DNA from: Humulus lupulus
Taxonomy: Eukaryota; Streptophyta; Magnoliopsida; Rosales; Cannabaceae
Direction: 5' to 3'
NCBI RefSeq assembly: GCF_963169125.1
Contig: NC_084802.1
Location: 24,827,607-24,891,606, forward strand
DNA: 64,000 bases
How positions within the stretch are numbered: the first letter of the stretch is position 1; every line of letters starts with the position of its first letter. The notes beneath the pieces are model-generated. The model did not search any database. It saw only the letters and a list, made by a program, of their open reading frames with translations, and was not told the DNA's origin. The position numbers and the translations under genes are program-made. Below are positions 57,834-64,000 of the stretch, one piece after another.

Positions 57834-59110
57834 CTGTGACCACTTTATTACTAGCTTCTGCTTCTCCCTGGGTCAAGGCAAAGACTCTGGCAGGAACCAT
57901 CTTGTTGTCCCTTTTCTCTTCTTGCTTGAGCTGGGGACATTCCCTCTTTCGATGACCTTCCTGACCATAATTGTAACATCCCTTGGTGTTTGCACGACAC
58001 TCGCCAGGATGTTTCTTTTGGCACTTAGAGCACTGCGGGTATTCTACATAACCCGACCTACTACCTCCATTGTTTGTTCATGCTCTTTTATCATTGTCGG
58101 ATTGCATGTTGTCGGGATGTCTTATCTTCTGACCATTATTGTTGCTGGGCTGATGGTTGTTGTGGTGGTTGTTCCCACCATTCTGAGGTTAGCTCTGTTG
58201 TTTAGGCTCAGGCTTACTGGCCTCCTCCTTACTAGCATTCGCCTGAAGCCTTTCTATTTCTATAGCCATTTCTAGAGCATCGGCATAAGTAGTAGCTCCA
58301 GGGTTTGCTAGCTTAACGCCTAGCTCAATATTTGGTCTGAGTCCTCTTAAAAACTTGGTAACCCTTAGAAAATCAGTTGGGAACCAGCTCTGGAATAAAC
58401 TTGGCTAGTCGATCGAACTGTCGAGCATACTCTACTACCATCAAGCTACCCTACTTCAGACTAGTGAACTCCTCGACCCTTATAACAATGACTGCCGAGT
58501 TGTAGTACTTCTTGGGGAACAACTCCACAAATCTTGTCCATGTCATGGTGGCGATATCATGAGTTTACCGAACTAGGTCCCACCATATTCTATAATCCTT
58601 CTTTAAAACAGACTAAATGAAGGATATGCGATCCGCGTTGGCAAGGTTCATGTGCGCTAGAATCGACTCTACATTTCTAAGCTATTCTTCCGCTTTGAAG
58701 GGGTCCATTGTCCCTTCAAAGTTTGGAGAATGTTGCTTACGAAACCGCTCATAGATTGGCTCCATGTATTGAGTTGGGTAGGGTGCATAGTTCGCCATTG
58801 GTCATCCCCTATAAGGACCTACTTGTTGGGACGCTTGAGCCATTTGTTGAGGCTGCGGTTGCGGCTCAGGCTGAGGCTGAGTTTGGGGCTGTGGCTGAGC
58901 CTGTTGTCGTTGTTGCTGCAGCAATTCTTCCACTTGTTGTCGTAGCCTGACAATTTCTGCGTTGTTATCAATCGGAGTCGGCAGTGCTCTTCTATTAGCA
59001 GCAGCAGTGGTAGCATGCGCTCCCCTTATACGAACTGGAGGGGCACCAGTAGTCTCGTGAGCAGCGCTAGAGGCATTGGCGTTTGTGCGTGCAGACCTTC
59101 TGAGCGACAT
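57834..59110 (-). pseudogene. gag: Element A gag
   Basis: The frame starts MSLRRSARTNANASSAAHET at 59110 and has a Gln/Pro-rich linker (about 58830-58930). It continues after a stop with YMEPIYERFRKQHSPNFEGT, RIWWDLVR, FVELFPKKYYNSAV and YARQFDRLAKFIPELVP. Stops and a frameshift near 58380 break the remainder. The zinc knuckle reads CYNYGQEGHRKREC, so the second Cys of CX2CX4HX4C is Tyr. The capsid sequence is similar to that of elements F and I. Plus-strand ORFs at 57922-58275 and 58708-58950 are shadows of it. Confidence 0.88.
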
Positions 59111-59635
59111 TTCAGCAGAGTTCTAACAGTCAAGAAAAACATGTTAGAACTTACCCTAATAGCCTCTAAGGAAAAACTTAATCTAAGCAAACATAACCCG
59201 GACCTATTAGTTATGATTTCTTATGAAAAAATTATGTAAGCCTTCTTTATAATTAGGGTGGGAAACTATACTTAGAAAAATAAGCCATCTTCATTATTTT
59301 CTAAGTCTGTTTCTAATCATCCTATATGACTTAATTCTCAGGCTCGAAACTCATCGTTGTTCTAAATTTAACCATAATGAGGGCGGGCTGGGATCAGTAA
59401 AATCGTTCCCACTACTATGGCCCCCAAACTCTCAATATAGAACTCGGTCCATTGATTTATATCCACCCTTACCGAACTTGGTAATTATTTATTAAATTTA
59501 TTATTTATTATGACCGTAAAAGAAAATCAAACTCATACATGTTATTCAAAAATAACAATAATATTCATTTGGAAAAAGGTTTTCACTAAATAGAATCATA
59601 AATGCAAAAATAAATAAATAAAGAAATAAACTAAT

Positions 59636-60016
59636 CTAAAAATCAGGATCTTCTACATCTGACCCTTCATCTAACATATCATCATTTATCTCCTCATAAT
59701 CATCATTATCTTGAGCCTCAAAATTTCCTCGGGGAAGATTCGTAAAGATTCTATGTTTTTGCTCATTAGTGAATTAAAATTCCATCTTAGAGGTGAACCT
59801 ATGTATGAGAAAATAATATCTCATTGCTACTCGTAATTCATCTTCATCATCTATAGTCTCCCATATTTCTTCTAAAGCTGAAATTACAGAAGGATAATCT
59901 TTAAAAAGCCTAATCAATAAAACATATTGCTTTGTAGCTCTCATCATGATTTGCTTAGTAGTTTGGAGGTGAACTATCTCCGAGTGATTATTTCCAACAC
60001 TCCTACTGTATTCCAT
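59636..60016 (-). CDS. Element A leader ORF (pre-gag), unknown function
   Basis: Located between PBS and gag, this minus-strand frame begins MEYSRSVGNNHSEIVHLQTT and continues about 126 codons to a stop at 59636, with one in-frame TAA after FTSKMEF. The core has Q30-Y31, nine residues, Y41-P42, nine residues, W52 and then IDDEDE. The C-terminal 40 residues are strongly acidic (QDNDDYEEINDDMLDEGSD). An upstream Met (MDGALNYEDIRAIKALKRI, from about 60081) in another frame could be the true start, with a frameshift. The leader ORF of element F shows the same QY/YP/W spacing and an acidic end. I do not recognise the family. Similar positions are occupied by extra ORFs in some plant Ty3 lineages, such as Ogre ORF1, but I see no direct resemblance. 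Confidence 0.5.
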
Positions 60017-60192
60017 GGCTCTCTAATCCTTTTTAATGCCTTAATGGCTCGGATATCCTCATAGTTCAAGGCTCCATCCATTCTTAAATGAAAACATAAG
60101 GGCAAAAATGTTAGCTAATAACATAAACGCTTACATTGGCAGTTAGATTCGGAGCTTGAGCGTGTGTATCAAGGAGAACTTCAAGCATATGG

Positions 60193-60210
60193 ACCATTGC
60201 TCCGATACCA
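60193..60210 (-). other. Primer-binding site of element A
   Basis: Two bases inside the 5' LTR, the minus strand reads TGGTATCGGAGCAATGGT. It matches the initiator tRNA-Met-type PBS TGGTATCAGAGC with one change. It sets the 5' end of the element at the 60213-62112 LTR. Confidence 0.9.
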
Positions 60211-60212
60211 AT

Positions 60213-62112
60213 TGTAATGACCCAACTATATCTAAGACCTTGGACCATTAAAACTACTAGACATAACTACTATTTTGATACAAACATAAGAAATAACATA
60301 ACTTTATTTAAAATCCAAGATATTGTATCGAATACAAGATAATATAAAAAAAAATATAAAATGTGATAGATATGGTATGGGATCCCATTGTTTATAAAAC
60401 ATAAAACATAACCTTTAGTTCAATTGTACAAAACTAAGTGCGGAATTACAAAAGAAACATAATTCAAAAGACTAAATAACGTCATCCTCGATTGACACGC
60501 AGTCCATTCAATCCATTCATCCTTAACACACATGCCAAGTTGGCCAAGAATCCTTCTGCCTTCCATAATCATTTTCCAACATTACACTAAAAATAAAGGA
60601 ATGAGCCTAATGCCCAGCAAGGAAAATCTACTAAAAACATACATCATATATCATAAGCATAAGACTATATCATAAAGATACACTATAAAACACATAACTA
60701 TAAAAACATATATCATATAGGACTACAAAATTAATGGTCATTAACTCATTAACATAGGATGTGATAAACCATCTAGGTCATCTGTCTACTAATCGAGGTA
60801 GGTTAGATCACATGGCAGTATATGATAACCCATCTAGGTCCTCTACTAGTTGAGGTAGGGTAAATCATAACTCTAAACCATGAAAATGATAAATAATCTT
60901 GGGGCTAGCTGTCTAAGCAAGTCATATGCCCAAGCGACTAAAAACATATTCTTGGGGCTTGTTATCTAAACAAGTCATATGCCCAAGGACTACAAAACAA
61001 ATTTATACAAAAACGTATTATAACATAAACATACCATAACATATAAGCACATAAAATCTATCCTATTTTCCTTACCAAAAGCTGGGATATTTGGGAACAA
61101 GAACGGGATTAGAACACTTCAAGAAGAAACTTAAGTTTCAAGAACTTAAATTCCTTGAATGATCTTATGGATTGATATAAACCTCAATACCAAAATCTCA
61201 CTATATCTCACATCCCAAGTGTTTAGAAAAGCTTAAAATGATAAAGCTTTTAACCCAAAACCCAAGTGTTTACTCTCTATAATAACCTTAGGAACTTGAA
61301 GGCTCTGAAGATTGCTTGAAGAATGAACAAAATGGCGGAGTACTAGGTCTTATTTATAGAGTTCAAGGAGTGAAACTAACCCCTTTTAATTTGAATAAAT
61401 AAATGATTATAAAATGAAAAAGATTTGAATTTTCGTTCAACAGACGCCCAGAACTCGATCAAAATCGTTCAAAGGTAGGTCCAAGTGGTTAAGGCTGTTT
61501 TTAAGTTTAAAAATCACCAACATTCAAAAATCATGCCTTCGAGCCGATATATCGCCCCCCATAGGTGATATATCGCCTCCCCCAAATTCTCGTACCCCGT
61601 TCGAACGTTCGTGCAAAGTCGACGTATTTTCTGTATCTCCCGTAGGTGATATATCGGCCCATATAGCTGCGATATATTAGCATACGTTGATATATTAAAC
61701 ACGTATTTGCACTTTTTCGCCATATTTTGAATTGGATAAACAGCTTTGACTAAGTCATAATACGATCCTAACAGTTTTTGGAAGGTTCTAGAGCTTATAG
61801 ATCTTTCTTTTATTTAAACTATTCATCAAAAATACTTAAATCCTCAATAATCATAATTATGACAAGTGTCACACTATTATTAGCTCTATCTCAACCTTAG
61901 GTTATAATAAATACATTTCTAGAACCAGCAATATTAATCAAACCTTATGTTATAATTAACATTCTTAAACTATAGGTTAAACTTATAAAATCCATAACAA
62001 TTGCTATGAGTTTCCAACTAAGTCCCGGCTTGAACCAAAATCCACGGAATCTAACATACTACTAACTACTACTACTATCTAGCTAGCTAAATAAATATTC
62101 TGGGACTCTACA
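60213..62112 (-). mobile_element. 5' LTR of element A
   Basis: The 1900-bp LTR runs TGTAATGACCC to GGGACTCTACA on the plus strand. The TATA box in reverse is at 61350-61358. GATATATC palindromes cluster at 61540-61700, which is roughly 180-340 bp upstream of the TATA box in the direction of transcription. The minus-strand ORF at 61514-61723 runs through this palindromic patch and is not a credible gene. Confidence 0.95.
61540..61700. promoter_or_regulatory. Cluster of GATATATC palindromes in A-family U3
   Basis: Within 160 bp there are five or six variants of GCGATATATCGCC/GATATATC. Matching clusters occur at the same relative position in the other A-family LTRs, at 4206-4360, 4918-5085, 50485-50640 and 62740-62910, always upstream of the TATA box. 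A role as repeated binding sites in the LTR promoter is inference from position and repetition. Confidence 0.5.
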
Positions 62113-62360
62113 AATCAGTTTTAATTTGAATTATATTTTCATTAAATAAAGATTATTTAATTAGATTAAATATATTTATAAATATGATATACGTGATATT
62201 TAGAAGAATGCTTAATGATCAGACTCTCTCCCTAAAGCGATAGTTTCTCAAAACCTGAAAACTAGTCTAAATCTTCTCTTTGTCAAAACTCTCTATATCT
62301 CATGTGTTGAGTAGATCTATGGAGTCGCATAAATCAATCTTTTGAATTCTACATGGCCAC

Positions 62361-64000
62361 TATAGAGTCCCATAATATTTACTTAGCTAGCTAGATAGAA
62401 ATAGTAGTTAGTAGTAGTTTGTAGTATGATAGATTTCGTGGATTTTGGTTCAAGCCGGGAATTAGTTGGAAACTCATAGCAACAGTTATGGATTTTATAT
62501 GATTAATATTGCTGCTCATAGAAATATATTTATTATAATCTAAGGTTTAGATAGAACCATTAAGAGCATGACACTTGTCATATGCATGTTTATTATGGAT
62601 TTAAGTATTTTTTATGAATAGTTTAAATAAAAGAAAGATCTAGATGCTCTAGACCATTCTAGAAATTGTTAGGATCGTATTATGGCTCAGTCAAAGCTGT
62701 TACTCAATTCAAAATATGCTAGAAAAGTGCAAATACGTGTTTGATATATCTACGTATGCTGATATATCGCAGCTTAGGGGCCGATATATGGCTTGCGGAA
62801 GATACGGAAAACATGTCGACTTTGCACGAACGTACGAACAGGGCTCGGGATTATGATGGAGCCGATATATCGACCAGGGTAGGTGATATATCGCCCATGG
62901 TGATATATTTTTGAATGTTGATGATTTTTAAATTTAAAAATACCCTTAACTGCTTGGACCTGCCTTTGAATGATTTTGACCGAGTTGTGGGCGTCTGTTG
63001 AACGAAAATTCAAGTCTATTTCAATTTATATTCATTTATTTATTCAAATTAAAAAGGGTTAGTTTCACCCCTTGAACTCTATAAATAGGACCTAGTACTC
63101 ATTCATTTTCTTCATTCTTCAAGCAGTCTTCAGAGCCTTCAAGTTGCTAGTGTTACTATAGAGAGAAACACTTGGGTTTTGGGTTAAAGCTTTATCATTA
63201 TATGCTTTTTTAAACACTTGGGAAGTGAGATATAGTAAGATTTGGTATTGAGGTTTAGATCAATCCATAAGATTATTTACGGTATTCTTATCCCTAAGTT
63301 CAGTTATTTATGATTGTATAGTTTTCTTTAGTTTTCTTTTATTCAGATCCTAACTCTTGTTTATGATTCTTGATTAGGTATTTAAGTTTCTTGAAACTTA
63401 AGGTTATTCTTGGTAAGTTTCTTCTTGATGGTTTAGTTTTCTTTCCATCTTTATTCTTTAGAGATACTCACCATTTTTGCTGTTGGTTTATATGAGTGTT
63501 CTAATCCCTTTCTTGTTCCCAAATATCCCGATATTTGGTAAGGAAAATAGGATAGATTTTATGTGCTTATATGTTCATGTTATTATATGTTTTATGTTAC
63601 GATATGTATATATATGTATGAATATGTCTTGTAGTTATTGCTTAGATAGAAAACCCCAATCTTTTATGCCGCTTGGGGCTTATACTTGCATAGATAGCAA
63701 ACCCCAGGATTATTTATCATTTTCATGGTTTAGAGTTATGATTTACCCTACCTCGACTAGTAGAGGACCTAGATGGGTTATCATATACTACCATGTAATC
63801 TAACCTACCTCGATTACTAGACAGAGGACCTAGATGGTTTATCACATGCCATGCTAATTAGTTAATGGCCATTAATATTGTAGTCCTATACGATATATGT
63901 TTTTATAGTCATGTGTTTTATAGTATATGTTTATGATATAGTCTTATGTTTATGATTTATGATGTATGCTTTTAGTAGATTTTCCTTGCTGGGCCTTCGG
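62361..64000 (+). mobile_element. A-family LTR A3, opposite orientation, runs off the window
   Basis: The LTR begins TATAGAGTCCCATAATATT at 62361 (other copies start TGTAGAGTCC, so the terminal TG has mutated to TA). It follows the family consensus to the window end, where TTTTCCTTGCTGGGC corresponds to about position 1500 of the 1900-bp LTR. The TATA box is at 63079-63088 and the palindrome cluster at 62740-62910. Whether internal sequence follows is not visible. It is separated by 248 bp from the start of the 5' LTR of element A, head to head. Confidence 0.88.

Larger units (their letters stand above)
49150..62117 (-). mobile_element. Ty3/gypsy element A, full length with both LTRs and TSD
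   Basis: The element occupies 49155-62112, flanked by AATCA at 49150-49154 and 62113-62117. LTRs are 49155-51055 and 60213-62112 (1901 and 1900 bp). Orientation is minus: the PBS is next to the 60213 LTR and the PPT next to the 51055 LTR. Gag (57834-59110), protease, RT and RNase H (56023-57830) are recognisable, followed by a truncated second element B (51213-56022) and the last 40 codons of A pol. The EATWE chromodomain-like end suggests a chromovirus. LTRs differ at about 9 of the first 180 positions, so it is older than copia H. Confidence 0.95.
45409..62353 (+). mobile_element. Copia-type LTR J, split by a solo LTR and by element A
   Basis: Pieces at 45409-45689, 47916-49149 and 62118-62353 join into one LTR of about 1.75 kb beginning TGTTAGGATTAATGCCC and ending TTGAATTCTACA. 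The joins are supported by the TSDs ATAGA and AATCA of the two insertions. A TATA box CTATAAATA is at 48458-48466. The TGTTAGGATTAATGCCCT start resembles plant Ty1/copia LTRs, but no coding part is present, since A-family LTR A3 follows at 62361. Superfamily assignment is therefore tentative. Confidence 0.6.

Noticed and set aside
57922..58275. 117-codon plus-strand ORF with hydrophobic stretches
   Set aside because: It is the reverse shadow of element A gag around the zinc knuckle; the minus strand has the recognisable motifs.
61540..61700. CRISPR-like array of short repeated palindromes
   Set aside because: Repeats are only about 12 bp, spacers are uneven and conserved between LTR copies, and the context is a plant retrotransposon LTR.

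Overview
This window looks like plant nuclear heterochromatin. It is AT-rich, and almost every stretch I could assign is long-terminal-repeat (LTR) retrotransposon DNA. I found no host protein gene, tRNA gene, CRISPR array or bacterial feature. The mix of Ty3/gypsy chromovirus-like elements, a Tat-like Ty3 element with a reverse-orientation extra ORF, Ty1/copia elements and a Cassandra TRIM carrying 5S rRNA sequence points to an angiosperm, probably a eudicot. A Rosales/Cannabaceae-type genome is only a guess. All boundaries come from reading LTR ends (TG..CA), target-site duplications (TSDs), primer-binding sites (PBS), polypurine tracts (PPT) and translated motifs by eye.

Layout. (1) 1-12697: a minus-strand Ty3 element ('F') with a 3.7 kb 5' LTR (9031-12697), PBS, leader ORF, gag and protease. 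Its protease/RT region is interrupted by three successively nested solo LTRs: A1 (56-6464, TSD TCTCC), inside it A2 (318-4767, TSD TGTTT), inside that B1 (785-3348, TSD ATACT). (2) 12698-14663: a decayed minus-strand copia ('K'). (3) 14669-15855: a solo LTR with TSD CTTTG and a very GC-rich repetitive core. (4) 15950 to about 43867: a plus-strand Tat-like Ty3 element with 5' LTR, PBS, gag, protease, an RT-RNase H block present twice in tandem, an RNase H, no recognisable integrase, and an antisense extra ORF. That extra ORF is cut into three pieces by a nearly intact copia ('H', 24981-31884, TSD CTTTC) and a minus-strand copia ('G', 33383-43440). G contains a 3.75 kb solo LTR (34371-38118, TSD AATGG) and a foreign Ty3 gag fragment ('I', about 38843-41577). 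(5) 43868-45408: AT-rich non-coding DNA holding a Cassandra solo LTR (44951-45324, TSD TTTAA). (6) 45409-62353: a copia-type LTR ('J') split by a solo LTR (45690-47910, TSD ATAGA) and by a Ty3 element 'A' (49155-62112, TSD AATCA, 1.9 kb LTRs). Element A holds a truncated second Ty3 element 'B' fused into its pol. (7) 62361-64000: another A-family LTR in the opposite orientation, running off the window.

Functionally these are parasites at different stages of decay. H is the youngest that can be dated: its LTRs differ by roughly 2% by eye and its polyprotein is one frame with four stops. A and B still show recognisable catalytic motifs but carry stops, a frameshift and a fusion-deletion. Tat, K, F and G are relics. 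The observations I rate highest are a pre-gag leader ORF that looks homologous between elements A and F, clustered GATATATC palindromes in the U3 of every A-family LTR, the antisense Tat ORF reassembled across two insertions, and pol rearrangements whose history can be read from shared and private stop codons.
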